From Candidatus Heimdallarchaeota archaeon (GTDB lineage Archaea; Asgardarchaeota; Heimdallarchaeia; Heimdallarchaeales; Kariarchaeaceae), in the NCBI GenBank assembly GCA_021399405.1, contig JAAFKL010000358.1:1-14891 (forward strand): a stretch of 14,891 nucleotides of DNA, given 5' to 3'. Positions 1-7,393 of this stretch are shown here, piece after piece. The position numbers and the translations under genes are program-made. Every line of letters starts with the position of its first letter. Positions within the stretch are counted from its first letter, which is position 1. The notes beneath the pieces are model-generated. The model ran no database searches. It worked only from the letters and a program-made list of their open reading frames with translations, and was not told the origin of the DNA.

Positions 1-90
1 TACAAACAGAGCCCGATGCGAGGCTTAACTTTCCCGGTTAGGGAGCTTATGATTGTAATCAACGGATTGATTTACAGTTGTCCGTCAGTT
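1..90. other. GC-richer window edge, possible end of a structured RNA
   Basis: The first ~50 bases are clearly richer in G and C than the AT-rich DNA around them. Three local folds can be drawn: AGCC/GGCT at about 9-24, TCCC/GGGA at about 31-43, and a longer bulged stem TGTAATCAA/TTGATTTACA at about 54-76. The string AAACAGAGCCCG followed a few bases later by GGCTTA recalls the conserved ACAGAACCCGGCTTA element near the 3' end of RNase P RNA, but with an insertion, so this is only a resemblance. A short open frame (1-93, ending TAA) also exists and could be the tail of a gene outside the window. I cannot decide between these. Confidence 0.25.
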
Positions 91-93
91 TAA

Positions 94-285
94 GTCACCA
101 AAGGACATACTAACGTCAAAATTACAAGTATATAAAATTATATTCAACGAACAAGAAAAGCATTTAGAAATCGATCAAAATCAAATTCAGTCAGTTTCTA
201 GTATAAAATCTTTTAATTATGTACAACAATAATTAATTAGTCGTTAAATTGATTATTAACTCTTGGAGATTAAGGGAGATTCGTT
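94..285. other. AT-rich intergenic leader region of coaD
   Basis: No open frame of useful length is seen here. Two TATA-like stretches, TATAAAATTA at 131-140 and TATAAAAT at 202-209, could be archaeal promoters. The second would start RNA near 230, giving coaD a leader of about 55 bases. A third AT-rich stretch near 253-259 would give an almost leaderless start. Confidence 0.35.
274..278 (+). promoter_or_regulatory. Ribosome binding site of coaD (supports TTG start)
   Basis: GGGAG lies seven bases before the TTG at 286, a good Shine-Dalgarno match. No ATG in this frame precedes the conserved GGTFD motif, so the site decides the non-ATG start. Confidence 0.55.
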
Positions 286-762
286 TTGCAAACAGAAAAT
301 AAATTGTATTGCAGTGCAGTAATTGGAGGTACTTTTGACAATTTCCATTCAGGTCACAAATCCTTGATTTCTACTGCTTGTAGGCTAGCATTAACTGTGT
401 TTATTGGAGTTATATCTGATGATTATGGGAAAATACTATTCAGTAAAAAAATATTCAAAGAAAAAATTCAATCACTTGATAGAAGAATAAAATCAGTTGA
501 ATCATTTATTGATTCAAATAAATATAAAGCAGTAATTGGTGTTCTTAATGACCCATATGGGCCATCAATTACAAACCCTGATGCAGATTTAATTGTTGTT
601 TCACATGAAACCCGAAATACTGCTGATAAAATCAATGAGATTCGAGAAAAATCTGGATTGACAATTTTGGATGTTGTTACTATTCCCTGGGAATTTACTA
701 AAGACGGTATAATAATATCATCTTCAAATATCCGAAAAGAAAAATATGAAAGTGTAAAATAG
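286..762 (+). CDS. coaD: Archaeal phosphopantetheine adenylyltransferase
   Basis: This enzyme transfers AMP from ATP to 4'-phosphopantetheine, giving dephospho-CoA in the penultimate step of coenzyme A synthesis in the cytosol. The 158-residue protein is a single nucleotidyltransferase-fold domain. Near the N terminus (about residues 14-24) GGTFDNFHSGHK carries the GGTFD and HxGH signatures, and near the C terminus ISSSNIRKE matches the ISSTxIR phosphate-binding motif. The length fits the archaeal/eukaryotic-type family (COG1019). It starts at TTG behind a good GGGAG site. The next gene lies 77 bases downstream with its own promoter-like box, so it may be a single-gene unit. The family call is firm. 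Confidence 0.92.
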   Translation: MQTENKLYCSAVIGGTFDNFHSGHKSLISTACRLALTVFIGVISDDYGKILFSKKIFKEKIQSLDRRIKSVESFIDSNKYKAVIGVLNDPYGPSITNPDADLIVVSHETRNTADKINEIREKSGLTILDVVTIPWEFTKDGIIISSSNIRKEKYESVK

Positions 763-811
763 AAGTAATAAAAAAAATTAGTTCAACATGAGATCAAAAC
801 AATGTGAGAAG

Positions 812-820
812 TTATATTTA
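812..820 (+). promoter_or_regulatory. TATA-like box for a leaderless SPOUT gene
   Basis: TTATATTTA is centred about 24 bases before the ATG at 840, the usual archaeal distance from TATA box to transcription start. No Shine-Dalgarno sequence is present in front of the ATG. Together these suggest transcription starts at or next to the start codon. Confidence 0.45.
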
Positions 821-839
821 ATCTTTTGACAGTATAATT

Positions 840-1316
840 ATGAGCAAGGCTTCATTTCCAATAATTGTATTTCATAACGTGGTATCTCCAAAAGGCTGTA
901 CAGACTTTGTGAAAATTGCAGCTGGAATGGGGTTCAAAACACTGATTATAACAAATGCTCAAGGATCTGCAGCTCAAAGAGGATTACCGGCAGCGCAGAA
1001 ACTAGCTCTAAAAAATAATGTTAATTTCATGTCTCTACTTGATATAGATGATGTGAAAGAACTATTTCAACCTGAAATGGTTATTGTAGTTGCACCTCCA
1101 CCATACGGTGAACAAAATCTAACTGAAGAATTCCTTAATGGCATTAAAGAAAAACGATATGTTATTGTTTTTGGTGGTAATGACCCCGGGTTAAGCAGAA
1201 AAGATTTAGAGAAGGGTGAAGAAATAGTGCAGATACCTGCTGGTGACCTTGGTAGTATTGGAATACTAACCTTAGGCTTAGCATTATTTACTAGGAAATT
1301 TAAATTTACTAAATAA
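840..1316 (+). CDS. Stand-alone SPOUT-fold protein (SpoU-like, COG4080 type; often named RecB-family nuclease)
   Basis: The 158-residue protein is alpha/beta with no membrane segment. Residues near 110-125 read YVIVFGGNDPGLSRKDLEK, which resembles SpoU motif II (vfGnE..Gls), and PAGDLGSIGILTLGLAL near the C terminus resembles the trefoil-knot cofactor loop of SPOUT methyltransferases. It has no separate RNA-binding domain. I infer the archaeal COG4080 family, described either as SpoU-like methylase or, in many annotations, as RecB-family nuclease; I see no nuclease active-site motif. The substrate is unknown. Its ATG has a TATA-like box about 24 bases upstream and no Shine-Dalgarno site. tupA follows after 14 bases, so partial cotranscription with tupA is possible but the functions are not evidently related. 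Confidence 0.55.
   Translation: MSKASFPIIVFHNVVSPKGCTDFVKIAAGMGFKTLIITNAQGSAAQRGLPAAQKLALKNNVNFMSLLDIDDVKELFQPEMVIVVAPPPYGEQNLTEEFLNGIKEKRYVIVFGGNDPGLSRKDLEKGEEIVQIPAGDLGSIGILTLGLALFTRKFKFTK
1297..1307 (+). promoter_or_regulatory. TATA-like box for tupA within the preceding gene's end
   Basis: AATTTAAATTT is centred about 29 bases before the tupA ATG at 1331 and lies in the last codons of the upstream gene. It would let tupAB be transcribed separately with almost no leader. AT richness here makes chance matches common. Confidence 0.35.
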
Positions 1317-1330
1317 TCAGGTTTGAAATA

Positions 1331-2176
1331 ATGTATTATAGTAAGAAATATGTAAGTATTATGCTCATTTTAATTGTTACAGTAGGTGTAAGCATCCATT
1401 ATTTTTCACAAGATAATGATAATGACTTAATACTGGCAACAACAACAAGTGTTGATAATTCGGGGCTACTGGGAGTTATCATACAAGAATTTGAAAAACG
1501 ATATGATATAAATGTCAGAATTGTTGCAAAAGGGTCAGGGGCAGCTGTAGATCTAGCTAAAAGGGGTGAGGCTGATGCGATCTTGCTTCATGCTCCAAAT
1601 CTTGAGAAGGAGTTCATGGATGGGGGATATGGTTTAAACAAAACTTCCCTGTGGTATAACTTTTTTGTAATAGTTGGGCCAAGTAATGATCCTGCAAATA
1701 TAAGTATGGCCTCTAGTGTACAGGTTGTATTTGAACAAATACGAAGCAGTGGAGAGCTAGGTCTTTCCCAATTCTACAGTCGAGGGGATAACTCAGGAAC
1801 TCACCTAAAAGAATTAGAGATATGGGAAAACACGAGCGTTGGTAAACCAAGCAGTAGTGATTGGTATTTTGAGACAGGTTCAGGTATGAGCTCAACGCTA
1901 ATAATAGCGGATGAGAGCAATGCGTATACCTTGTCAGATTTGGGTACTTTTCTCCAAATTAATGAAAATTCAGATTTGAGAATTTCAGTTCTTTATGATA
2001 ATGATGATACTTTGAGAAATCCTTACAGCTTTATAGTAGTTTCTCCTGAAAAATTTGATAATTTGAACACTGAAGCTGCTTTTACATTTCTCGAGTTTTT
2101 ATTGGAGGAGGGTACAATGGAACTAGTTGGAAATTATAAGGTAGCGGACATGGTGTTATTTACACCGGAACCTTGA
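1331..2176 (+). CDS. tupA: Tungstate ABC transporter, substrate-binding protein
   Basis: TupA captures tungstate outside the membrane and delivers it to the TupB permease; archaea use tungsten in aldehyde-oxidising and related enzymes. An N-terminal hydrophobic helix (about residues 7-25) is followed by a periplasmic-binding-type domain. Diagnostic strings are TTTSVDNSGLL (37-47) and SRGDNSGTH (150-158), both oxyanion-contacting motifs of the TupA family rather than of ModA. The 281-residue length is typical. No lipobox cysteine follows the hydrophobic helix, so the protein is probably held by an uncleaved anchor. tupB starts 9 bases downstream, so they form one operon. Molybdate as substrate cannot be excluded from sequence alone. 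Confidence 0.9.
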   Translation: MYYSKKYVSIMLILIVTVGVSIHYFSQDNDNDLILATTTSVDNSGLLGVIIQEFEKRYDINVRIVAKGSGAAVDLAKRGEADAILLHAPNLEKEFMDGGYGLNKTSLWYNFFVIVGPSNDPANISMASSVQVVFEQIRSSGELGLSQFYSRGDNSGTHLKELEIWENTSVGKPSSSDWYFETGSGMSSTLIIADESNAYTLSDLGTFLQINENSDLRISVLYDNDDTLRNPYSFIVVSPEKFDNLNTEAAFTFLEFLLEEGTMELVGNYKVADMVLFTPEP

Positions 2177-2180
2177 GGGA
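2175..2180 (+). promoter_or_regulatory. Ribosome binding site of tupB (supports TTG start)
   Basis: GAGGGA overlaps the tupA stop codon and lies five bases before the TTG at 2186. It favours that TTG as the tupB start and implies translation coupled to tupA. Confidence 0.5.
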
Positions 2181-2185
2181 TTGAA

Positions 2186-2872
2186 TTGGCATCGTTTTTT
2201 GAAGTTCTTACTTTACTTTTTCGGTCAGAAGAAATATGGAGTATTGCAGGATTATCTTTATTTGTTTCAGTTTCTGCAGTAATCATTGCAACTATAATTG
2301 GGGTACCGATTGGTGTTTATCTTGGATCATATGTAAAAAAAGATTCGGTATTATTGGTTAATATCCTTAATACTGCAATGGGGCTGCCACCGGTACTAGT
2401 AGGATTAGTTGTATACCTATTGATTTCTCGTACAGGTCCTCTTGGTACATTACAAATATTATTTACTCCATTAGCTATGATAATTGCACAATCCATTCTT
2501 ACAATGCCAATCATCATTGGATTAACTCGATCTTCAATTAAATCTTTATCGCCTGATTTTTCTGATACTGTTTATGCAATGGGTGCAACTAAATCTCAGC
2601 ACTTTTTTCTAACAATAGAAGAAACTAGATATGATATTAGTATAGCAATCATCCTAGCATTTGGAAGAGCGATATCAGAAGTTGGTGCAATTTTAATTGT
2701 AGGTGGAAATATCAAATTTCATACTAGAGTTCTCACAACAGCAATAATTACTGAGATATCGAAAGGTCAAAATGAATTGGCCTTAGCTCTGGGGGTGATA
2801 TTACTTGTCATAAGTTATACTATTACTTTCATCATGACAAATGTTCAGTTTAGATCTAATCGCTATAGATGA
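2186..2872 (+). CDS. tupB: Tungstate ABC transporter, permease
   Basis: This is the membrane channel subunit that passes tungstate from TupA into the cell. The 228-residue protein is almost entirely hydrophobic, with five or six membrane helices. The binding-protein-dependent permease signature is present near residues 155-175, where FGRAISEVGAILIVGGNI matches the cytoplasmic EAA-like coupling loop found in molybdate/tungstate permeases. It starts at TTG behind a GAGGGA site that overlaps the end of tupA. The matching ATPase is not directly downstream: a DUF1684 gene intervenes and tupC lies on the opposite strand. The family is clear, and the substrate follows from the neighbouring TupA. Confidence 0.88.
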   Translation: MASFFEVLTLLFRSEEIWSIAGLSLFVSVSAVIIATIIGVPIGVYLGSYVKKDSVLLVNILNTAMGLPPVLVGLVVYLLISRTGPLGTLQILFTPLAMIIAQSILTMPIIIGLTRSSIKSLSPDFSDTVYAMGATKSQHFFLTIEETRYDISIAIILAFGRAISEVGAILIVGGNIKFHTRVLTTAIITEISKGQNELALALGVILLVISYTITFIMTNVQFRSNRYR

Positions 2873-2896
2873 AACTTCTGAATCTATTACTATCAC

Positions 2897-2906
2897 TTTA
2901 TATTTT
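2897..2906 (+). promoter_or_regulatory. TATA-like box for the DUF1684 gene
   Basis: TTTATATTTT lies in the gap after tupB, centred about 27 bases before the ATG at 2928, with no Shine-Dalgarno site. It supports a leaderless transcript starting at 2928 rather than the longer frame that opens at 2841 inside tupB. Confidence 0.5.
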
Positions 2907-2927
2907 GTGGTTCATTATGATTACACA

Positions 2928-3449
2928 ATGAGTTACAAAAAAGAAATTGAATTAGCAAGAGTGGAAAAAGACCAATTCTTTAAGAAAAGTCATCACTCAC
3001 CCCTGCCGCACGATGCTAGGAATAATTTTGATGGACTAGATTATTTTCCAATCAGTGAAAATTACTTGTTTAAACTTCCACTAAAAAGATATGACAATCC
3101 AGATACAATCCAAATGGAAACTTCGGATGGTATGATTCGTGATTATTTTAGAATAGGATATTTGGAATTTAAAGTTGATGAAGGAACTGCCACAATTCAT
3201 GTCTATCAACAAGCAGATAATCCAGATTACTTTTTTGTCCCTTTTAGAGATACGACTTCAGGTCTAGAAACATATGGAGCAGGAAGATATATGGATATTG
3301 AAAAAGAAGGTGATACCTTCATACTTGACTTTAACAAATCATACTCACCATATTGTGCTTACAATGAGAACTTTTCTTGTCCGCTTCCGCCTTTTGAAAA
3401 TCATTTAAAAATATCAGTCAAGGCTGGAGAAAAGGATTTTCATTCTTAA
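2928..3449 (+). CDS. DUF1684 family protein
   Basis: The 173-residue cytosolic protein belongs to the uncharacterised DUF1684 family. The C-terminal half holds the family's conserved core: FRDTTSGLETYGAGRYMDI (about 106-124), then LDFNKSYSPYCAYNENFSCP (133-152) and an AGEKDF ending at 166-171. The two cysteines (143, 151) and the arginine/tyrosine-rich core look like a ligand or metal site, which is inference. An upstream ATG at 2841 would add 29 residues overlapping tupB, but those residues do not fit the family, and a TATA-like box sits at the right distance from 2928. Function is unknown. The gene lies between tupB and the opposing tupC, so a link to tungsten use is possible but unproven. 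Confidence 0.82.
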   Translation: MSYKKEIELARVEKDQFFKKSHHSPLPHDARNNFDGLDYFPISENYLFKLPLKRYDNPDTIQMETSDGMIRDYFRIGYLEFKVDEGTATIHVYQQADNPDYFFVPFRDTTSGLETYGAGRYMDIEKEGDTFILDFNKSYSPYCAYNENFSCPLPPFENHLKISVKAGEKDFHS

Positions 3450-3459
3450 ATTCTAAAAA

Positions 3460-4212
3460 TTAATTCAATAGGTTTAAATCCCCAGAAAGATATTTCTGGA
3501 CTTGATTATTGGAATTATCATACATATTTGAAACCAAACAAGAGTGGGCTATCTCACCTCCGATTATGAAATTAACATCGGTAGCAATACGTTTAACTTG
3601 AAATTGATCATGGGTGGTTAATAGGACTAATTGTTGCTTTTCTATATTATTTGTCATATAATTTTCAAACCATAATGTATTCGAAGGATCCAAAGAGGAG
3701 GTTGGTTCGTCCAAAATTAAGATCTGAGGTTGGTAAATCATTGTTCTTAGAAATGAAGCTCTTTGCTGTTGCCCTAGTGATAATTTATATGGAGAACGAT
3801 TCTGATATTCAAGGATATCAAATTCATTTAATCCTTCTTTTACTAATTTATGTCTTTGTTCGCGTGGAATGTCACGAATAATTAAAGGGACCTCAATATT
3901 TTCAAATAAACTTTTTTTGAGAAAAACTGTTTTTTGAGCCATGTATCCAATTTGCCTGCGTAAGAACGTTTTTTCTTTATGGGTGTAGGCAGTTATTGAT
4001 TCGTCATTCCATTTTATTTCCCCTTGAGTGGGCTCTAGTAATAATGATAAGATCTTATTGGTAAGTGATTTTCCTGACCCATTGGGTCCTATAATTGCAG
4101 TTATTCCATTATTAGACAATGATAAATTTAAATCTGAAAGAATTTGCTTTGAAGCAATTTCCAAACTAATTGATTCTAACTTAATTGAATCTACTGATTG
4201 AAATTCTCTCAT
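3460..4212 (-). CDS. tupC: ABC transporter ATPase, probable tungstate TupC
   Basis: This nucleotide-binding subunit powers an ABC importer on the inner face of the membrane. In its 250 residues are Walker A GPNGSGKS (42-49), a Q-loop (about 93), signature LSLGQ (144-148), Walker B ILILDEP (164-170) and the switch histidine H201. The signature has leucine in place of the common glycine in LSGGQ. A C-terminal tail of about 35 residues follows. Tungstate as substrate is inferred from tupAB about 600 bases away, the only transporter genes nearby; the gene is on the opposite strand, convergent with DUF1684, which is unusual for a tup locus. Its own TATA-like box sits about 24 bases before the ATG. 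Confidence 0.8.
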   Translation of the reverse strand: MREFQSVDSIKLESISLEIASKQILSDLNLSLSNNGITAIIGPNGSGKSLTNKILSLLLEPTQGEIKWNDESITAYTHKEKTFLRRQIGYMAQKTVFLKKSLFENIEVPLIIRDIPREQRHKLVKEGLNEFDILEYQNRSPYKLSLGQQQRASFLRTMIYQPQILILDEPTSSLDPSNTLWFENYMTNNIEKQQLVLLTTHDQFQVKRIATDVNFIIGGEIAHSCLVSNMYDNSNNQVQKYLSGDLNLLN

Positions 4213-4232
4213 AATAATGTCGAGTCTGTGAG

Positions 4233-4239
4233 AAATATA
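4233..4239 (-). promoter_or_regulatory. TATA-like box for tupC
   Basis: Read on the minus strand, TATATTT is centred about 24 bases before the tupC ATG at 4212. It is one half of a divergent promoter region shared with the uridine phosphorylase gene, and no ribosome binding site separates it from the start codon. Confidence 0.45.
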
Positions 4240-4300
4240 ATCATTAAGATACCAATCATTATATTTTTTTAATTATACAATTGAACTTACAAAATGTCAG

Positions 4301-4307
4301 TATATAA
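4301..4307 (+). promoter_or_regulatory. TATA-like box for the uridine phosphorylase gene
   Basis: TATATAA lies 38 bases before the ATG at 4345. A start about 25 bases downstream would give a short leader of roughly 15 bases. Confidence 0.4.
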
Positions 4308-4344
4308 TAGAAGAACAAATTAACTTTTTCTCAAAAGTGATATT

Positions 4345-5166
4345 ATGGTAAAGAAGAGAGCAAAAGCAACTAAGATGAAAAATGCAACCACAATGGCGGA
4401 TGATGATGGTTTGCAATATCATATTAAAGTAAAACCAGGGGATCTGCCGAATGTTGTGATAATGCCAGGTGACCCAAAAAGAGTAACCAAAATTGCTCAA
4501 CAATGGGATAACAAGAAAAAAATTGCAGAATATAGACAATTTGTTACATATTCCGGAAGTTACAAAGGAAATCAGGTTGCGGCCCTCTCCAGTGGTATTG
4601 GTCCATCTGCATGTGAAATTGCATTAACTGAATTGAACAATGTTGGCGTAAAGAATATCATTAGAGTAGGATCTTGTGGAACTCTTCGCGAAGATATTGA
4701 TTTGGGAGAGCTAATAATTTCAGAAGCTGCAGTCCGATTGGAGGATACTAGTAATCATTATATTATGAAAGAATATCCCGCAATAGCATCACGTATGATA
4801 ACTTCAGCCTTGATTAGGGCATGCGAAGAAAATAATTTACCTTATCATGTTGGCATTACTGCAAGTTCTTCTTCATTTTATGTAGGTCAAGGAAGAGAGT
4901 ACCAAAATTATTTACCAAGCCATCGTTCAAATTTATTAGCTGATCTAACCAATGCCAATGTACTTAATTTTGAAATGGAAGCAAGCCTAATGTTCATTCT
5001 TGGATCTATTTTCAATATAAATGTTGGAGCCGTATGTGCAGTATATGCAAATAGAGTCACAAATGAATTTGCAGTTAAAGGAGAAAATTTAGCTATAAAG
5101 GCTGCAAATGAAGCTGCAAGAATTATTTACGATGAATTAGATCGTAAGAAAAAATATTGGTATTAA
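4345..5166 (+). CDS. udp: Uridine phosphorylase family nucleoside phosphorylase
   Basis: Enzymes of this family split nucleosides with phosphate into free base and ribose-1-phosphate in salvage. The 273-residue protein shows PGDPKRV (41-47, phosphate binding), [14 protein letters not shown] (84-97), RVGSCGTL (107-114) and NFEMEAS (208-214), where the glutamates contact ribose. The FYVGQGR segment (178-184) resembles the base-specificity loop of uridine phosphorylases, so uridine is the best guess; purine nucleosides remain possible. The first 16 residues are an unusual basic stretch ([10 protein letters not shown]) before a second methionine at 17, from where the family homology soon begins. 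The gene has a divergent promoter with tupC, and its stop codon overlaps the end of the convergent kbl-like gene by four bases. Confidence 0.85.
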   Translation: MVKKRAKATKMKNATTMADDDGLQYHIKVKPGDLPNVVIMPGDPKRVTKIAQQWDNKKKIAEYRQFVTYSGSYKGNQVAALSSGIGPSACEIALTELNNVGVKNIIRVGSCGTLREDIDLGELIISEAAVRLEDTSNHYIMKEYPAIASRMITSALIRACEENNLPYHVGITASSSSFYVGQGREYQNYLPSHRSNLLADLTNANVLNFEMEASLMFILGSIFNINVGAVCAVYANRVTNEFAVKGENLAIKAANEAARIIYDELDRKKKYWY

Positions 5167-6341
5167 ATTATATCCAACTCTTTTCCAACATCCGCAATTT
5201 TCTCAAGAGCGAATTCTAAATCATCCTCAGAATGTGCTGCTGATAACATTGCACGTATTCTAGCCTTACCTTTTGCCACTGTAGGGAAACCAATACTCAT
5301 AGCAAAAATGCCATTTTCAAGTAATTTTCTTGAGAATTTAGAACTAACCTTCGCATCTCCAATCATGATTGGCGTAATAGGCGTCTGGGTCTTTCCAGTA
5401 TCAAAGCCAAGATCTCTCAAACCAGATTGGAAAAATTTGGCATTTTTCCATAGTTTCTTTACAAGGCTATCATCATTCATGAGGATTTTAATTGCTGCTA
5501 TTGAAGCTGCAATGTCAGGGGGAGTAAGAGCTGATGAGAATAAAAATGGTCGAGCTTTTTGTTCTAAATATTCAATTAAGATTTTTGAACCAGATATAAA
5601 ACCGCCTACAACCCCAACTGCTTTACTTAATGTACCAATTTCGATATCAATTTCACCTTTATGTAAACCGAAATAATCTGCGATACCTTTACCATTTTGT
5701 CCCAATACACCCTCACCGTGTGCATCATCAATCATAACTAAGGCATCATAATCTGCTGCAACTTTTACGATTTCATCAACAGGAGCTATATCTCCATCCA
5801 TAGAGAATACCCCATCACTAATAATTAATTTTCTCTGATGGTCTTTTCCCTCACTTAATTTTGCAACTAAATCATCAACTGAATTATGCTCATAAATATA
5901 TCTAGTAGCTTTTGTTAAGCGAACACCATCAATAATTGAAGCATGATTTAGAGAATCAGTGAAAATTGCATCAGCATATAATGAGGGAATCACAGCTTGA
6001 TTAGCCACAAAACCGGATTGAAGAGCCATCGAAGCTTCGACCTGTTTGAATTCACTAAGCGTTGATTCGAGATCTTTGTGCAAACTCATAGTGCCAGCTA
6101 TAGACCTCACTGCACCTGGACCAACACCAAATTCGTCAAGAATATTTTTTGCTGCAGCAATAAGTTGGGGATGATTTGCTAAACCTAAATAATTATTAGA
6201 ACACAAATTTAGAACTCTTTTACTATCGATTGTTAACCAAGCACCTTGTGGTGAATCAATAGTGGGGATGGCATTGTAAAGCCCTATTTCCTTCAATCTA
6301 TTAATTTCATCCAACATAAATTTTTGAGAAGTTTTTATCAT
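5163..6341 (-). CDS. kbl: Alpha-oxoamine synthase, probable glycine C-acetyltransferase (2-amino-3-ketobutyrate CoA ligase)
   Basis: This PLP enzyme of fold type I interconverts 2-amino-3-oxobutyrate plus CoA with glycine plus acetyl-CoA. From the ATG at 6341 it has 392 residues, the usual size. Visible motifs are [10 protein letters not shown] (49-58), [11 protein letters not shown] (129-139), DDAHGEG (205-211, PLP ring aspartate) and GTLSKAVG with the Schiff-base lysine near residue 240. The sequence cannot fully separate Kbl from BioF (7-keto-8-aminopelargonate synthase); general similarity and the absence of biotin genes favour Kbl. No threonine dehydrogenase gene is nearby. Two in-frame TTG codons extend the frame to 6347. 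A TATA-like box at 6370-6376 fits a start at either place. Confidence 0.82.
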   Translation of the reverse strand: MIKTSQKFMLDEINRLKEIGLYNAIPTIDSPQGAWLTIDSKRVLNLCSNNYLGLANHPQLIAAAKNILDEFGVGPGAVRSIAGTMSLHKDLESTLSEFKQVEASMALQSGFVANQAVIPSLYADAIFTDSLNHASIIDGVRLTKATRYIYEHNSVDDLVAKLSEGKDHQRKLIISDGVFSMDGDIAPVDEIVKVAADYDALVMIDDAHGEGVLGQNGKGIADYFGLHKGEIDIEIGTLSKAVGVVGGFISGSKILIEYLEQKARPFLFSSALTPPDIAASIAAIKILMNDDSLVKKLWKNAKFFQSGLRDLGFDTGKTQTPITPIMIGDAKVSSKFSRKLLENGIFAMSIGFPTVAKGKARIRAMLSAAHSEDDLEFALEKIADVGKELDII

Positions 6342-6369
6342 CAACAAGGTATTCGGTAATAATGGAATG

Positions 6370-6376
6370 AAATAAG
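6370..6376 (-). promoter_or_regulatory. TATA-like box for kbl
   Basis: Minus-strand CTTATTT is centred 32 bases before the ATG at 6341 and 26 before the TTG at 6347. It predicts a transcript beginning around 6347, with a leader of zero to six bases. Confidence 0.35.
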
Positions 6377-6450
6377 TTACTTCTATGGATGAGAATTTTG
6401 TAAAATAATACTGCTTTTAATCAATCCAGTGAGTATCAAAGCAGGTAGTT

Positions 6451-7389
6451 TTGGGAAATTTCGATATATCAGGTATAAAGATAGTAATTGCAGATGTAGA
6501 GGACATAATAGGAATATGCAAATTAAATCAAGATGAATATTGGGATGATATCAATAAGGTTGACAAGCAGACTCAATTTAGACTTGGAAAATGGTGGGTA
6601 GATGAAGATCTTTTGCTATGGCACAAAAATAGAATTGAAGCAAGTGGAGGAAATATTTTAGTAACTAAGATAGGTGATGAAATTATTGGGGAATTGGATT
6701 TTGTCAAGTCTAATGATTATGATAAAGACTATTTTTCGAGATTACATATAATTTGGTTATTAGTTAGAAAAGATTTTAGAAGGTCTGGAATTGCTAAATT
6801 AATGATTCAGCATTTGAAATCAAGATATCCAGATTTCGAAATTTGGGTTGAGCCTGAAGATAATAGAAGCCTAAAATTATATCAAAATATAGGTTTTAAG
6901 CGTAAATCAATTGATAATTGGAAGTTAAATTCTATAGATAATTTTTCTAAAGTTAACCTGTATGCTACTATTAATAATCTGAAAGAAATCGATTATAAAC
7001 AATTAATCTTCCTGATAAAAGAAAAGAAAATATCTTGTATTATTGGTAGATATTATGCCCCTGTATTTGATATTGAACAATTACATAATAGCAAGGAAGT
7101 GCATCAATATATTTGGGGGGAGACAACAAAACCTTCAGTTTTCGTGTGTAAAGTAAATAATCTTACTGTATACGCGATTATGACTCAATATCTTAGGGTT
7201 TATACTGATAATCCTCTATATGAAGTGGAAGACTTTGAATTACTTCTAGAATATATACTTCATAAAACGGTTTCATTAGGATTTGAGGAAATATATATTC
7301 AAGTTTACACTGATCTCACATTAACAAAAACCTTGAAAAAGTTAGGTAGTATGATCGATGAAGAAAATTATCCAATTTTTAATTTGTAG
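6451..7389 (+). CDS. GNAT family N-acetyltransferase with a second, degenerate GNAT-like half
   Basis: The N-terminal half (about residues 8-165) is a GNAT domain that should transfer an acyl group from acyl-CoA to an amine. VRKDFRRSGIAK (105-116) is the acetyl-CoA pyrophosphate loop (R/QxxGxG/A), and PEDNRSLKLYQNIGFK (135-150) is the usual C-terminal motif. The second half (about 170-312) repeats the general pattern, including GFEEIYIQVYTDL and LKKLGSM near the end, but has no intact CoA loop. I read it as a degenerate GNAT-like domain, which is inference. The start is TTG at 6451 with only a weak AGGT upstream. It is divergent from kbl and ends four bases before the convergent pcc1. The substrate is unknown. 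Confidence 0.75.
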   Translation: MGNFDISGIKIVIADVEDIIGICKLNQDEYWDDINKVDKQTQFRLGKWWVDEDLLLWHKNRIEASGGNILVTKIGDEIIGELDFVKSNDYDKDYFSRLHIIWLLVRKDFRRSGIAKLMIQHLKSRYPDFEIWVEPEDNRSLKLYQNIGFKRKSIDNWKLNSIDNFSKVNLYATINNLKEIDYKQLIFLIKEKKISCIIGRYYAPVFDIEQLHNSKEVHQYIWGETTKPSVFVCKVNNLTVYAIMTQYLRVYTDNPLYEVEDFELLLEYILHKTVSLGFEEIYIQVYTDLTLTKTLKKLGSMIDEENYPIFNL

Positions 7390-7393
7390 AGTA

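Noticed and set aside
1..90. Firm RNase P RNA call
   Set aside because: Only a short, interrupted match to one conserved element is visible, the rest of the RNA would lie outside the window, and about 70 bases follow where the molecule should soon end.
1713..1895. Minus-strand open frame inside tupA
   Set aside because: It is antisense to the conserved oxyanion-binding motif region, with no independent support.
2841..2927. Longer start for the DUF1684 gene overlapping tupB
   Set aside because: The added residues do not resemble the family, and the TATA-like box at 2897-2906 would lie inside the gene.
3651..3881. Open frame on the + strand inside tupC
   Set aside because: Antisense to the Walker B and signature region; its product resembles no protein I know.
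5308..5676. 122-codon open frame on the + strand inside kbl
   Set aside because: It is antisense to a gene with clear catalytic motifs and shows no recognisable domain or promoter.
6411..6444. Inverted repeat CTGCTTT/AAAGCAG before the GNAT gene
   Set aside because: Seven-base arms with a 20-base spacer are expected several times by chance in a window of this size.
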